Positions 1 to 11,740 of a DNA stretch of 64,000 nucleotides are shown here, one piece after another. Source of the DNA: Euglena gracilis. Taxonomy: Eukaryota; Euglenida; Euglenophyceae; Euglenales. The number at the start of each line of letters is the position of its first letter. The stretch's first letter is position 1. Location: the NCBI GenBank assembly GCA_039621445.1, contig CP154954.1:71700150-71764149 (forward strand), in the 5' to 3' direction. Position numbers and translations under genes: made by a program. A model generated the notes under the pieces. It ran no database searches and was not told the DNA's origin. It was given only the letters and a program-made list of their open reading frames with translations.

Positions 1-53
<53 letters not shown>

Positions 54-209
54 ATGCACATATACATATACATAAACATGTACATATACATGTACATATA
101 CATGTACATGTACATGTACATGTACATGTACATGTACATGTACATGTACATGTACATGTACATGTACATGTACATGTACATGTACATGTACATGTACATG
201 TACATATAC
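1..209. repeat. (ATACAT)n / (TACATG)n microsatellite
   Basis: The first 53 bases repeat ATACAT. After a short interruption the array becomes alternating TACATG units to about position 205. Open frames here are hexamer artefacts (Met-Tyr repeats) and are not genes. Confidence 0.97.
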
Positions 210-329
210 AAACTCATGTATATGAAAATACAGGACATATATGCACATGCACACACAAACATAAATATATGCATGTGTATTTATGCTTGTGTGTTTATTG
301 CAGGTGCGCTTATGGTGTACCGCCTCCTT

Positions 330-600
330 TGGTGAAAGGGGGTGGGGTAATTAACCCCCCCCTCACTTATAACCCCCCCGGGGTTATAGGATCCTGTTTA
401 GTGGTTGGCCCCGAGGGGGGGGTTATAAGTGGGGGGGGTTACAGCCTTGGTGGTTCTCTTTGCCTTCTCATGTCTTCCCGGGGGGGGGGGGGGGGTTATA
501 AGTCACGGTTTAGTGGTTGGGCCCGAGGGGGGGGGGTTATAAGTGGGGGGGGGGGTTATAGGATGGGGGGGGGTTATAAATGGGGGGTCGGGTTTATGCT
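330..600. repeat. G-rich GGGGTTATAAGT repeat cluster
   Basis: At least five copies of a motif like GGGGGGTTATAAGTGGGG, one inverted near 352-390, are separated by the shared phrase GTGGTTGG.CCCGAGGGG. The long G tracts make it a candidate G-quadruplex region. No coding signal is credible. Confidence 0.8.
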
Positions 601-1254
601 TCCACCAAAAATAATGACCTCTCTGTGCTTAATTTTTTTGGGCATTAGGCTTTGCTATTATGGTTCTTTGGAAGGATGGGAGAACAAGAATGACCAGAAT
701 TTTTGATTGACAGAGTGCATTTTTTCCATTTGCTCACTTCATTGTCAATTTTTTTTTGCAATATGGCGTGAAGTGATGGATACATGACACAAATGGTGTG
801 ACTTAGTAACACTTCCTGTAATGGTGCCGCAAAGATTCCAATAACCGATATTTTAGTCATTGGGTTGATGGTGCTTGAACGCAATGCTCTATTTGGACGG
901 CTGGGCAACATCTTCTTGAACGCCTCTCTTGGATCTTCTCTCATCAAGGCCTCTGACCAGAACTTCGATTTTGTGAACTTATTTTTAAAAATCACTTTCC
1001 AGAAGAATTCACAAGACTCAGTTCAGGTGAAGGATGAGGCAGAGGTGATTCAAACCTTTTTTATTCCCTATGTTTCACCGTTTGTCCCCCCCCTCCCCGA
1101 TGACTTGATTTGCTTGATTTGAGGCGCCCAAATTTGAGTGTGAACCATTTAGAAGGAAATGGGGTGGAATTTTGCTTTTTTTTTTAGGTTTTTATGCGGC
1201 AACGCCTAGGCTTTCATACATTATACCATCTTTCTCATCTGTCTTAAGCGGCGT
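601..1254. other. Unassigned stretch with a weak minus-strand open frame
   Basis: No recognised gene. A 116-codon frame on the minus strand (645-995) has a mixed, protein-like composition without low complexity, so it could be a decayed transposon or exon fragment. I recognise no domain or splice context and do not call it a gene. Confidence 0.3.
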
Positions 1255-1503
1255 TCAAGGTGGTGGGATCCCCGGTATCGGCCAACCTGTCATGCTGGAA
1301 GTTGTCAGGGTCCCCGGTACCGGCCAACCTGTCAGGGTCATTTTTCATTGACTTTCCCTTGAAGTGCCCTACCCGGGAAACTGTCAGGGTCCCGGTGTCA
1401 GGGCCCCTGGTACCGGCCAACCTGTCATGATAGGAAGTTGTCAGGGTCCCCGGTACTGGCCAACCTGTCAGGTGACAGTTTCCCGGGGGGGGGGGTAGGT
1501 AAT
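1255..1503 (+). repeat. R2 dispersed repeat (GGGAAACTGTC family)
   Basis: Several internal copies of the phrase GTACCGGCCAACCTGTCAGG, ending in GGTGACAGTTTCCCGGGG. The same element, with ends CCCGGGAAACTGTCA and TGACAGTTTCCCGGG in inverted orientation, recurs near 23797-24212, 45797-45965 and 52985-53092. Related half copies lie near 9480, 9720, 56030 and 56265. It behaves like a small inverted-repeat element. The left end here is indistinct. Confidence 0.7.
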
Positions 1504-1514
1504 AAGGCCTCATT

Positions 1515-2140
1515 TTTTGGGTCCGTTGCTGGAAACCGGGGGTGGTCTTAATTTTGGGGGCATCTAACTTTGGATTTTTTCTTGACCGACCTGGGCCGAA
1601 AAAACATCATTTTCCAGGTTCCCAAAAACCCTTAAAAATTTCCTTCGGCGCTTTGCGCCATGTATAATTTGGTATTTTGTCATTTAACCCCCCCCCCCCA
1701 AAATAAGACCGGGTCTTATTTTTGGGTCAGTTGCTGGAAGCCTCCAGGGGGGGTCTTATTTTTGGGGGTCTTATTTTTGGATTTTTTCTTGACCGACGGG
1801 GGCCCGAAAAAACATCATTTTTCGGGTTCCCAAAGAGCACCAAATTTTTCCTTTGGCGCTTTGCGCCATGTGTAAATTGACATTTCCCTGTTTTTTTTGC
1901 ACTTCAGAAATCTGAAAATTTTTTGAAATTTCATCATTTTTGTGTATGAAATCGGGGTTTTTGGTAATTTTTCAGGAAAAAAATTCACCGTCTCCGGCGC
2001 TTCGCGCCGTCAGGGGGGGTCTTATTTATGGGGGGGGGGCCTTATTTTTGGATTTTTGCTCGATCGGCCCAGGGGGTCTTATTTTTTGGGGGGGTCTTAT
2101 TTTTTGGGGGGGGGATCTTATTTTTGGGGGGCGGGTTTAC
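1515..2140 (+). repeat. R1 dispersed repeat (GTCTTATTTTTGG family)
   Basis: Two tandem-like modules, each with GGGGTCTTATTTTTGGATTTTT, a TTGACCGAC or TCGATCGGC phrase and a GGCGCTTTGCGCC hairpin. The family recurs inverted at 6630-7090 and in this orientation at 7360-7530, 40820-41230 and 57650-58110. Open frames inside it are repeat translations rich in Gly, Leu and Phe. It is likely a decayed non-autonomous transposon. Confidence 0.75.
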
Positions 2141-3579
2141 CTTCCATGGTCCTGATCGCCCACAACTTCTCAGAGTCCCAGCTGGACGTTCTTTTGCTGC
2201 CATTTTTAAGGTTGTTATGCAGGGGCTGGAATGTGTAGCTTTGTTTAAGGCCTAAAAAATTTGCAACCAATTATTGGATTGGAAAATTATTATTAATAAG
2301 AAGATTGGTTAGCTCTTGGCTCTGCCTCCAATTTATGCCCAATTTTGGCAAGTTGGGACCAGCAGACAGGCTGAAAGATCTCTTTTTTTGGTTCCAATAA
2401 AGGGGTCAAAAAATTGCGCCAATGGGGGGCTGGCTCAGGGCTTTGGAAATGATCGTTTTCAGTGAGACTAGTGAGAGGTGGTCAGGTTCTTTTTTTGCAC
2501 CCCAGGGGGGTTGCTATGGGCAGCGCCCCCTGCGGGGGGGGTCGGGGCTCGGGTTTTGGGGTGGGTGGTCTCTTGTACACCAACCCCACCCCATCAGCCC
2601 ATGGCGATTTTCAAGGGAAATTTTTCTGGGTCAGCAGGCACTGGGACCCAACCCCCCCTCCCCCGGGGGGGGGGGGGGGTGTGTGCGCCTGGTATGGGCA
2701 GGCACAAGGCACACTCCTCCCCTCCCCCAGGGTTGGTAAAAAAGAAGCCCGGGGTCGATTTTTGAAAATCACTTCTTCCTTCAAATTTAATCCTCCTGTC
2801 AGTTTCCTGATCCTGGACCCCAAAGCGTTATATTGTCGCAACAATTTTTTCTTCAAAAAATTCAGAATGGCATTGCAGCTCAATTGAAAAAGAGCAACCA
2901 TTGAAATTTGGTCAGTGAATTACACATTTTCATATTTTGCCCTTTCAAATGGGTTACGTAGGTTCAGAAGTTTTACCCATTGATATTATCATCAGAAGTC
3001 ATGAGTTTTTTCCCCAAAAAATTGAGGTTATGACTTCAAGCGCCGGGGAGTGCACATCTGTGAGGAAAGAAACGACGTTTTCGAGATTTCGACGCGTGCT
3101 GATCGGGTGGAAAGAGGAGACCTGGGCAAGTTCTGCCTTTGTTTTCGCATGTCTTTTTTGCCCGTTGCTGGTTGGGGTCGTGGGTTGGCGTGCGTTTCCA
3201 TATTTCTATTTCTTACCTGCTTCTTCTCCCGCACCTGTGGTTCCCAAAACCTTTGGCTTTTCCATTCATCCAGGTTTCCGGCTGTTACCTTCCCAGGGTG
3301 TCCCATGGCCTTTTGCTTTTTTTTTTGTGCAGACCTTCCAGCATTGGGAGAAGAAAGTCGTGTTGGTGGGTGAGTGGGACAGCAGGTCGTGATGTGCTGC
3401 ACTCTTTTCCTCCACACCTTTTCCTGTCCTCACTCCGAAGACAATCGGTCCTCTCGCCCTGAAATTTCCCGTGCTTGAAAACAGCGCTATTCGCCACCAC
3501 AACACCTCTGCGATCTCACCGTCAATCTCGCCCGGCTCAAACCGCATCAGTATGGCCCTCCTCTTGGTGCCTCACACAG
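2141..3579. other. Intergenic or intronic DNA, no gene recognised
   Basis: AT-rich sequence with C/G runs. The phrase GGGCAGGCAC near 2590-2710 also occurs with TTTTCAAGG near 7230, 17865 and 31540, a further dispersed repeat. The segment 3050-3400 has overlapping open frames on both strands, but none has a recognisable domain. Confidence 0.5.
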
Positions 3580-3794
3580 GCGGGGCTTCCGGTGAGCTCT
3601 TCTATCCCGACGACTGGGTCCCGGACCCGGTGATCGAGTGCTACGTCTGCCGGTACGAGGCCGAGAATGACCCGGAGGCCGGGGCGTTCCGCATCTTCAA
3701 CCTGCCGGATGGCGGCTGGCAGCTCCTGTGTCCCAAGTGCAACCCTCCTAACCAGGGCTGGCAGTCCCGGCTCCATACAGGCGGTGGGCAGTGA
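3580..3794 (+). CDS. Candidate terminal exon with two CxxC pairs
   Basis: A GC-rich block follows a good acceptor (CTCACACAG) and stays open to TGA at 3792-3794, about 71 codons. It reads like real protein: an acidic and aromatic stretch (LFYPDDWVPDP), then CYVC, and 28 residues later CPKC. Four cysteines in two CxxC pairs suggest a small zinc-binding unit such as a zinc ribbon, but I cannot assign a family. Base composition matches the recognised exons further right and contrasts with the AT-rich flanks. Upstream exons were not identified, so this may be the last exon of a longer gene, or an internal exon whose donor lies before the stop (for example in CTGGCAGTCC). Confidence 0.5.
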
Positions 3795-5283
3795 AACTAC
3801 ACTATCTGCTGGCACTGGAAGCTGTCGGCTGTTGAAGCTGTGGCTTTGGGGTCTGATTCGGATGGGTGTTGAATGCGTGATCTGATTTGTTCGTTGTTTT
3901 TTGCAGGCAGTGTTTTCACGCCCAAAGGCACGTTGACAAGAGGCAGTGCAACACAAAGAAAATCAATCAGAAGCATCTTTTTGGGTAGAAAGGTCCACCA
4001 AATACACCCAAATGAATGTTTGATGTTGTTTAATTTGACACATTTCTGCAGAGTTAAATAACTAAGCTGTGTTCCTTTGGTTTTGGAAACTGATTTTGGG
4101 GTCTTGTGAGTTCCAAACCAGATAGGAAACTTCTAACTCCATCAAGGCGCAACGGACAAAGAAAAGACAGCAATCATAAAACCATTTTCTCAAAAAATCC
4201 ATTTGTACGGCAAATTTTTTTCTCCTCTGGGATTCATTTTCTATTTGAAAAAGTGTTGTTTCAGAATAATTTCTATAAAAATCGTTTTCCCCTGTATTTT
4301 CCACAAGAAAAAGCCTCTCACTGTTCCTTATAGTTTTACTTTGTTGAGATTTTGAATGTTGTTTGCTTTCTTTTTCCCTTGTTTCCCAAGAGGATTCTCT
4401 TTTGCTTGCTTCCAGCTCTGCACCAGATCCAGCTTGGGAGTTTGACCGCACTGTTGCTGTTATCGACGCACTTCTGCCCAGGGATGCCATGCGATAGGAG
4501 TTGTTGGTTTCCGTATCCACTTGACAGCTTTGTTTACCGTCTCCATAGGTCATTCTGTGTACGGGCTGGCTGGCGGGGATGGCAATGCGTTCCGTCCTCC
4601 AGTTGCCATGGGTTGTGCCATCCATTTCAAACGTTTAAAGTCTTTATTTTCCCCTCAGACGCTGATTTCAATCGACCTCTGCTGCTGCCAATGAGAGCAC
4701 CCATGTGCCCCCAAGCACGCATCAGAAATTGTTGGTAAATGGCAATGCTCTGTTCTCAATAATCAGGCCTGTGGAAACTTTGCACTTTTCAAGAGAAGCT
4801 GCTCTATTTATCCAAACATTCTCTCATTTCATACCAAACTTTGTTTCAGGGCTGCAAAGAAGCAAAGAATTGCAAGGGGATGCACCCGCAAAGAGTTAGT
4901 TTTCCGAAATCCAATGACAGCCAGAAAAAATGCAATTTCTCACATTGTACATCAATTTTTTTTATGTTGATCGAAATCTTTTTGAATCATTTCGTTCGTT
5001 TTCATCAGTGTTCATTTCCTCAACAGTTTCCTCTTTCTGCGCTGCGATGTTCCAGCATCGTCGTTTGTTTCTGTACGTTTGAGAGGTTTGTTTCCAAAAA
5101 ATATTCATACTTCAACCACAATTGATGGACCATTGCAGTCAACTGCAATGTTTCCGAATTATTGCAGTCATCCGGAATGTGTCAAAGGTGTTGCGATTGA
5201 CAGCAATAGTTCACAGACATTTTGATATAGATTTATTTTGAATAGTTTGGAGACATCGCTGTCAGCTGTAGCATTTGTAGTCA
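3795..5283. other. AT-rich stretch, no gene seen
   Basis: No domain, acceptor-exon-donor trio or repeat family recognised. The minus-strand frame at 4062-4625 is long (187 codons), but I recognise nothing in it and it lacks the GC-rich signature of the other exons. Confidence 0.5.
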
Positions 5284-5541
5284 ATGACAATAATAGGATG
5301 GATTACTGCAATTAACTGCAATGACAGGCCAAGGGTCGGGTGCAGCCGGTTGCAAATTTCATTGGCTGCTGATAAATGTGGCACACAACAAAATAAAACC
5401 ACTTTATCATCACCACCACCACCACGGTCGCCGCCGCCATTTTCATTGCTGCTGGATGCTCTCACCATCGGTGGTCTCCTCTTCGCATCCCTGCCCCCAC
5501 CCCCTGACCTCCTGCAGCAGGTGTTCCTTTTCCTCGGCGAT
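5284..5541 (+). CDS. F-box protein, first half of F-box (exon)
   Basis: The frame ends in LPPPPDLLQQVFLFLGD, matching the start of an F-box (LPxDLLxxIFxFLGD). F-box proteins bind SKP1 and recruit substrates to SCF ubiquitin ligases. The matching second half (SQVCAQVCRTWNDLSW) lies at 6481-6568, so an intron splits the motif. The upstream boundary is unknown; the block is certainly coding-like from about 5440. The most natural donor keeping phase 0 would be after 5541, a GC donor (GAT|GCAGGC). No GT donor nearby keeps the motif, so the exact boundary is inferred. A proline-rich, hydrophobic leader precedes the F-box. A T2 transposon (5673-5896) sits in the intron 132 bases downstream. Confidence 0.55.
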
Positions 5542-5672
5542 GCAGGCCGAACAATTGCTTACGCGAAAGGGGGTTCCGATTGAGGTTGTTTGCTTCTTCT
5601 TTGGCAGCCCTTAACCCCCCACAGCAGTTTGTCAGGGGGTTGCGCACCCAAAGGGGCTGTGCCAATTCCTCT

Positions 5673-5896
5673 CAGGGGTTTTTTAGTCTTGGACTCCCGG
5701 GGGGGGATATCCTTTACGGCGCCGAAGGCGCCAATTTTTTTTGAAACGTGCTATTTTTAGCATTTTTCGCGATTGTTTTGCCCGCTTTCGGGGGAAATTC
5801 AATGGGTCCTGGGACCCACCCCCACCCCCACCCCCCGGGGGCAGGGGGTGGGTGGGTTGGGGGACCCCTTCCCCCCGGTCTTAAAAAAAACCCCTG
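5673..5896 (+). mobile_element. T2 MITE (hAT-like), copy 1
   Basis: Begins CAGGGGTTTTTTAGTC and ends TTAAAAAAAACCCCTG. It is flanked by an 8-bp duplication, ATTCCTCT (5665-5672) and ATTCCTCC (5897-5904), 7 of 8 matching. CAGGG ends with 8-bp duplications are typical of hAT-superfamily elements. The interior carries GGCGCCGAAGGCGCC, TTTTTAGCATTTTTCGCGA and a GTGGGTGGGTTGG stretch shared with the other T2 copies. No coding capacity. Confidence 0.9.
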
Positions 5897-5904
5897 ATTC
5901 CTCC

Positions 5905-6480
5905 TCTCAAAGCCAACACCACAGTTTATGAGGTGAACACAGTGTACAAATGGTTTGGGATTTCGATGCAGTCGGAATGGGCTCTTTTTTCAAGGAAGGT
6001 GTCACAGGCAGTGGGGAAAGCACTTTCAAGCCCCCCTCTGTGAGGGTCTTGAACAGCGCTGTAGCACCTCCCCCCGTTTGCCTGGGCTGGACCCATCTGG
6101 GACGCTGGGACCCAAATTGACGCCCAATCCTAATCATAACCTTGACTCTGGTAAACTCCACGAGGTGATTGGGAAATACTGAGTCCAAACACAACAAGGT
6201 GAGGTTCCCTGACGAAAGTTTGTTGCCCTCAGTAGGCCAGGCTTGCCGTTTTTTTTGAATTTCGCATTTTCTTTCTAGTCCAGGAGTCCCAAAGGCAAGC
6301 TTCGGGTTCGGTTCTTCTCTTTTGTTCTTTTTTCCCCAGTTTGTGATACCAGAAGTTGCTCAGATTTTTTTTTGCTCGGCCTTTCCAAAACCTTCCAGTT
6401 CAATTTTTCAGGCCAACCAAATTGAAGAAATGGCCCCTTCTTGTTCCTTTAAGTTGCCCCTTCTTGTTCTTTTAAGCAAG
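5905..6480. other. Putative intron of the F-box gene
   Basis: No exon or repeat was recognised beyond the T2 copy at its left. It ends in TTCTTGTTCTTTTAAGCAAG, a pyrimidine-rich tract with AG, a plausible acceptor for the exon at 6481. Confidence 0.45.
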
Positions 6481-6568
6481 TTGTGTGGCGGGGACTCACA
6501 AGTTTGTGCCCAAGTGTGCCGCACATGGAACGACCTGAGCTGGACGGTGCTGACCTTGCTTGGCGACG
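6481..6568 (+). CDS. F-box protein, second half of F-box (exon)
   Basis: Opens in phase 0 after GCAAG and reads LCGGDSQVCAQVCRTWNDLSW, the C-terminal half of an F-box with its conserved VC..W pattern. Joined to the frame ending FLGD at 5541, the spacing from LP to the conserved Trp fits an F-box. A donor (GACG|GTTGCC) lies at 6569. The exon is GC-rich against T-rich flanks. Substrate-binding repeats (LRR, WD40 or Kelch) were not recognised downstream. The exon candidates at 8.6-17 kb could belong to the same gene, but I cannot join them. Confidence 0.55.
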
Positions 6569-6629
6569 GTTGCCCAGGGGCGGGCAGGGCTGCACGGGCA
6601 TCTCAGAAACACGATGGGTGGTCAAGAGG

Positions 6630-7090
6630 GGCTAACCCCCCCAAAATAAGACCCCCCAAAATAAGACCCCCCCCCAAAAAAAATAAGACCCCCCCCCCCA
6701 AAATAAGACCCCCCCAGGGCCGATCGAACAAAATCCAAAAATAAGACCCCCCCAAAATAAGACCCCCCCTGACGGTGCGAAGCACCGGAGCGGTGAAAAA
6801 TTTCCCTAAAAATTGCCGAAAACCTTAATTCAACGTACAAAAATAATGAAATTTCTAAAAATTTCAGATTTTTGAGGTGCAAAAAACATGCCAAATGTCA
6901 ATTTACATCAATTTACACATGGCACGAAGCGCTGGAGGAAAAATTTTAACGCTTTTGGGAATCTGAAAAGGATGTTTTTTTCGGGCCTGGGTCGGTTGAG
7001 AAAAAAAATCCAAAAAATCAAACCCCCCCCAAAATGAGACCCCCTGGAGGTTTCCAGCAACGGACCCAAAAATAAGACCCGGGTCATATT
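6630..7090 (-). repeat. R1 dispersed repeat, inverted copy
   Basis: Reverse complement of the 1515-2140 family: CCCCCAAAATAAGACCCCCC modules, GGCCGATCGA, and a CACGAAGCGCTGG hairpin followed by AATTTACACATGG, mirroring 1860-1885. With the + copies at 1.5 and 7.4 kb it could pair into long hairpins. Confidence 0.75.
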
Positions 7091-7530
7091 TTTTGAGGGG
7101 GTTTAGGCTTTTTAAAGAAGTTCGCACCCCGGGGGTGCTCTGGGTAGCAGGGGAGGGCACTTTCAACCCCCCCCGGGGGGTCGGGTTACAAGTAGCTACG
7201 GCACACGCCCGGGGGCCCAATGAAAGGGTCGTTTTCAAGGAAATTGGCTTGCTCGGCAGGCACCAGAACCGACCCCCTCTGGGGGTGCCTGCTATGGGCA
7301 GGTTCCAGACATTCAGTTGGCGCGTTCACCAAAAATTTTTTGTGTATCACGTGTTCACCCATTTTGGGGGCTTTTTCACACTTCTGGGGGGGGGTCTATT
7401 TTTTGGATTTCCCCCAAAATCCCGAGGGTGCCGGGTCTTATTTTTGGAGGGATCTAGTTTTTGGATTTTTGCTGAGAATCGGCAGGGGGGGTCTTATTTT
7501 GGGGGTCTTATTTTGGGGGGGGGGTTGGTG
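7091..7530 (+). repeat. Mixed dispersed repeats (GGCAGGCAC module, then R1)
   Basis: 7225-7315 holds the TTTTCAAGG...GGCAGGCACC module seen near 2590 and 31540. 7360-7530 is a short + strand R1 copy with GGGGTCTATTTTTTGGAT and GGGGGGTCTTATTTTGG. No gene. Confidence 0.6.
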
Positions 7531-10500
7531 GATCAGGCTACTTCATGTTTTCACAATTTTTTTTTGTGTTCACACAAATTTTTCTATGTGTTCACATACA
7601 TTCACCAAAAATGTTTTGTGCTCACCAGCGTCTTTGTGAAATGCACTTCTTTGTAAGTGCATTTCTGTCTGTAACTGTGTGCAACGCTTTTGTAAGTGGA
7701 TGTCTGGCAGGCACCCCATACCATAAGGCAACCCCCCCCCCCCCTCCCTGGGGTTGGTAAGAAGAAACCTGGAAGGGGAGACCCCCAAGTCTATCTCCCA
7801 ATGTTGATCACACCTCCCCCATTCTGGTTGGCAGATCACCAACACTGCTGATTTCAGGACATTTACACAACGAAATTCTTTTTGCACAGCGGTGCGACAG
7901 GTAAAGGGTCCCCACCCCCCACCACTTGGGCAAGTGGTTGACTCCCCGCCTTCCTGCCCTGGGGTGGGTCAGCGAAGTTTGAGGTTGTAGTTGCTTGCCT
8001 CTTGTTCCCTGCAATCATCTGTTTTGTGATTTTGCAAATTTACACATGTTTAGGTTGACAAGGCTCACCAGAACCATATGTCCAGGGGTTTGCAACCCTT
8101 GGCCATTCTGGGGTTCTGCTGCATTTCAGAAAGCTGGTTTGTAAGTTCAAAATTCTGTCACAATTATTTTCATCGACTGAGCGTTCAGCATTCTCGACTT
8201 TTACGGTGCTCAAAATATTTCGGAGCCTTTTTTTTTGTGGTGCCTTTCCTATTATTTGAAGGCATCTTAATGCCCTTGGCCCAGTCCTGTTTGCATTACA
8301 CAAAAAAACTGCGGTGCGACAAGATGCGCAATGTGTGGGTTCTGCGTGTGTACTTGCACGATGTTGCCACTGCGGACGCTTACTGTAATGAGCTGTCTGC
8401 ACAGCCCCTCTGTGTAGTCTAATCCCAGCAGATGGAAAGAATGCCAAACTTTTTGTTTGTGAGTTTTGTGGTTTTGCAGGATAGCATTTATGCCGCCTGT
8501 GTTTTGATGTATTTGGCTGCATTTTTTCGATGCATTTCTGAATTTCTCCCGAAGAGAGGAGTATCAAATTTTTCTGTAAAACCATCTTAATGAGAATCAC
8601 AGGGCCAGTGGGTACCGTACTGTGGAGAATGGCTGATCCTGATAATTTGTATCAGGTGGATGGCCTGATAGAGTTGCAGCTCACCGGAGTCGCAGGTGAT
8701 AAGGCGATCTGCCGTTTCTCCAGGGCTGAGCTCATGGGGGTGGTGACACTGTGTCCACTGGAGACATTTCACTCTGGTCTTCCGTGTTCAAAAACCTTCA
8801 CAATTTCTGCACATGCATTCCGCCTTTTTTGTCCTTTCACATTGTTCACATTGTTCTCGTCCTTCAGCTGGTATTTCAAGATTTTCTTTTTTTTTGGCAA
8901 AATGCAATGTGGACAAAAACGATGGGTCTGGGAAAGAACAATTCTGAATTTCTGTGATCAATTTCGGTTTTCTTCATAATTCTCTATGTGTTCCTGCCCA
9001 TTTCTGGGCAACATTGTTTTCGCCCCGTACACAAGCATGGGAAGGAACCCCCTCTTCCCTGCCCACAGCCCAAGCGCTGCGTCCGCATCGCCTCCTCCAG
9101 GTGGTCGACCTCACTCAGGTTTCTTTTTGGAAGGTCCTTAAACTGCAGGAACCTGTGTTACTTCAGCACGACCAATACTCTGCAAAACATTTGAAAGTGA
9201 TTTATTAGCCCCCGATCAATTAACACAGCCCAGCAAATCACAGCGCTGATCGTCGAAACCACCACTACACCACTACACCCCACCCACCAACAGGACATGG
9301 GCGACTAACTTGTTGGCTGAGGGTCCCTCGCAAAAACGACTGTCACAGTCTGGGTTCAATTCTTGGTCGCCCAGAGAAGGTTCTATGCAGTTCGTTATCT
9401 ATTTCTCCACCGCCGGCCCTCGCCTGTCGGCCCCCCAATTGACAATTGGTCTCTAATTATTGGAGTGGCTTATAAAATACCCAACCCCCTGGGAAACTGT
9501 CCCCCCTGGGAAATGTCCTCTGCGCTTTGTATAATGTCCTGTCTCCGAACAATTTCCCCCCAAAATTTTTTCACACTTTTTCGTTGAGCACTTTTAATTT
9601 TCCAATCTTGAAAAATCCCGAATGTTATTTCAGCATCCTGAACGTAAAATATGAAAAAAATGCGTTTTCACGTCGTGGTGGCTAGGGGCCAAAAAAAAAT
9701 GGATTCTTTTTCCTCTAACCCGGACCTGGGAAACTGTCTCCCGCTTCCGTCCTCTGATCTGTCCTCGTAGCGGAGCTGTCTCCTGCCATTGTACTTGCTG
9801 GCTTGTTTGACTCCCAGGGCCTCCCCCCAGGAAACTGTCATATGACCTAAGAACCTAAGGGGGGGGGGTCGAACCCCCCACCCGCCCTGATATCGAAACC
9901 TGGGGTGGGCACATGTGGCCATCTTTTCAGCACAGAAATTATTTTTGCATATCTGGTCTGTTCACTGCGAAGCAACACGTTCAAGAATATTTGTCAAAAT
10001 TGTTCCGAGGAGACTTGCAATTCTCCGAGACAGAGAAAAAAGGAACCTGAATGCGGGGCCTGTGAGTTCAGCAACAAGGCTTTGACGGCCCTGCTGTCGG
10101 CCATGGAAGATAAAGGGAGCCCACCAGCAAGTTCCGATGGTTTTTTTTGGGGGGGGTACTATTTCGGTTCCCAGGCTGACAAGGCGTCGCAAGCCAGTGT
10201 CCCCAAGGGGTGAGTTCCCTCTTTCCTGTACCCCCCACCTCCCTCGCAAGCAATCCATCTCAAGATTCATCCAAAAGGGGGCTGGATGACACCGAATTTC
10301 TGACTTTGATGGGGATTGTGGGCCGACGCTCTGATCCGTGGCTATGTTTGTATTACGCTGGGCCCCAGGTGACCAAATCCCTGGGGGGGGGTGATGACCA
10401 AGGCTGGACTGGAATCTTGAAACCCTATACCTCACCGTTCCCGCCAGCCATCCTGGTGGGGGGTTGGGGGGTTTGACAACCCTTGCCTTCCTGTTCTTCC

Positions 10501-10590
10501 ATTTGCTCAGTTTTTCGTCCGGTGCCGAAGGAAATTTTTTACTTGCACGGTACCATTGTGCGTGGGCCCCACCCCACCTCCCGGATGTGA
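7531..10590. other. About 3 kb without a confirmed gene; two weak exon hints
   Basis: A protein-like frame (8590-8735, containing TVLWRMADPDNLYQVDG) lacks recognisable boundaries. A 32-base GC-rich block (9069-9100) sits between CCCACAG and CAG|GTGGTC and could be a microexon. Fragments related to R2 (GGGAAACTGTC) occur near 9480-9560 and 9720-9840. The rest is T-rich and C-run-rich spacer. Confidence 0.35.
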
Positions 10591-10834
10591 GGAGTGACCC
10601 ACCCCCCACCAGGACTTCAGGTTTCAGCCCTCATGGAGGTGACCACTTTCCTGCAGCTTTTTTGGGGAGTTGTCTGCGCAGGCTGTCGGCGCAGTGCCCA
10701 TTCCGGTGCGGCTTTTTCAGTGCCGGGCTGCTCCAGCAGCCTTTCTCTCAACGGCCCTGATTTCCAGCTTTTAGAATGGACTTGCTGGTCACCCCCACCC
10801 CCCCAGCTGCATGCTGGCATGGAGGTTCGGGCAG

Positions 10835-11013
10835 ATAAGCGCCAACGTCACTTTCCACCCCATCCTTGCCCCATGTGGCTCGTCAATGGCCTTGCCATGG
10901 GCCCCCGCTCCAACGAAGCGGCTTCCCTGGAGCTCACCCTGCCCCGGTGCTGCATGGACACCGACGGCCACCGGTTCTCCTCCGCCGCGGCGGCCCGGCA
11001 GGCGCTGCAGGCG
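10835..11013 (+). CDS. Unassigned GC-rich exon candidate
   Basis: A GC-rich block follows GGGCAG and reads through MWLVNGLAMGPRSNEAASL, then LELTLPRCCMDTDGHRFSS and an alanine-rich helix-like tail (AAAARQALQAVV). It stops at a plausible donor (CAGGCG|GTGGTG). Composition and lack of low complexity match the recognised exons. I do not recognise the family. An alternative reading is a first exon starting at ATG 10872. Neighbouring exons were not found. Confidence 0.45.
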
Positions 11014-11289
11014 GTGGTGTCGGGCACCCACATTGTAGCTCACCCAGGGTTTTTTTTGGATTTAAGGGTTCCAGAGTGAGCCTGTGCTTCCCCCCTTTCC
11101 TTGCAATTGGTGTGTGGTACCTTTTGGCCATCTCTCCCCTCTCAGTTATCAGGGGGAGGAGGCACAAACACTTTTTTTGTGTTTTTTTTGCTGTGCCATA
11201 ATCTGTGCTTCTGGTTTCTTTTGCTTTTTTTGTGGCAATATCTCAGTTCTGGCTAAGAAATGATTTCAATTTGGAATTTTTGCTTTAGG

Positions 11290-11740
11290 ACCAGAGTAAC
11301 CCCCTCTTCCCGGGGAAACTGTATGCTACCTTTGTCCCTCCCCTCCTTGTCTAAGCACCGCCCTTGTCTAAGCACCCCCTCCCCGGTTCTCACCCATCTT
11401 TTTAAAGATCGTCTTCTTGGGGAGGCTCATTTTGTGTGCCTTTCTAAGAAAAATTTATCGAAATTTCAAAATTTTAGGAACTCCTCAAGCCTGATTTGGT
11501 GAGATATTTGTTGATTTTTGCATCCAAATAATGCCTGGAAGTTCAACAGTGGACCCCCAAATAAAAGGAAGTTTTCTTTTTCAGCCCGAGCGCCGGATTA
11601 TTTGCAGTCGAACACCCTTATCAACGCGCCACCACCCCTTTTCTTCCCCATATTTTGGCAAAATAAGCGCCCCCCCCCCCCCGGTTTTTACCCATCTTTT
11701 CCGGTTCTTAGAAAACTTCTGTACTTGCAGACTTGATTCA
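11290..11740 (+). repeat. R4 dispersed repeat (TTGTCTAAGCAC family)
   Basis: Phrases CTTGTCTAAGCACC, CACCCATCTTTTTAAAGATC, GGTGAGATATTTGTTGATTTTTG and TTCAACAGTGGACC occur here. They recur at 25205-25460, 27480-27780, 28229-28316 and 28790-29410. The family is AT-rich and diverged. A second partial unit starts near 11640 in this block. No coding frame recognised. Confidence 0.65.

Noticed and set aside
4062-4625. 187-codon minus-strand frame
   Set aside because: Long but compositionally like the AT-rich spacer; no recognisable domain, start context or neighbouring exon.
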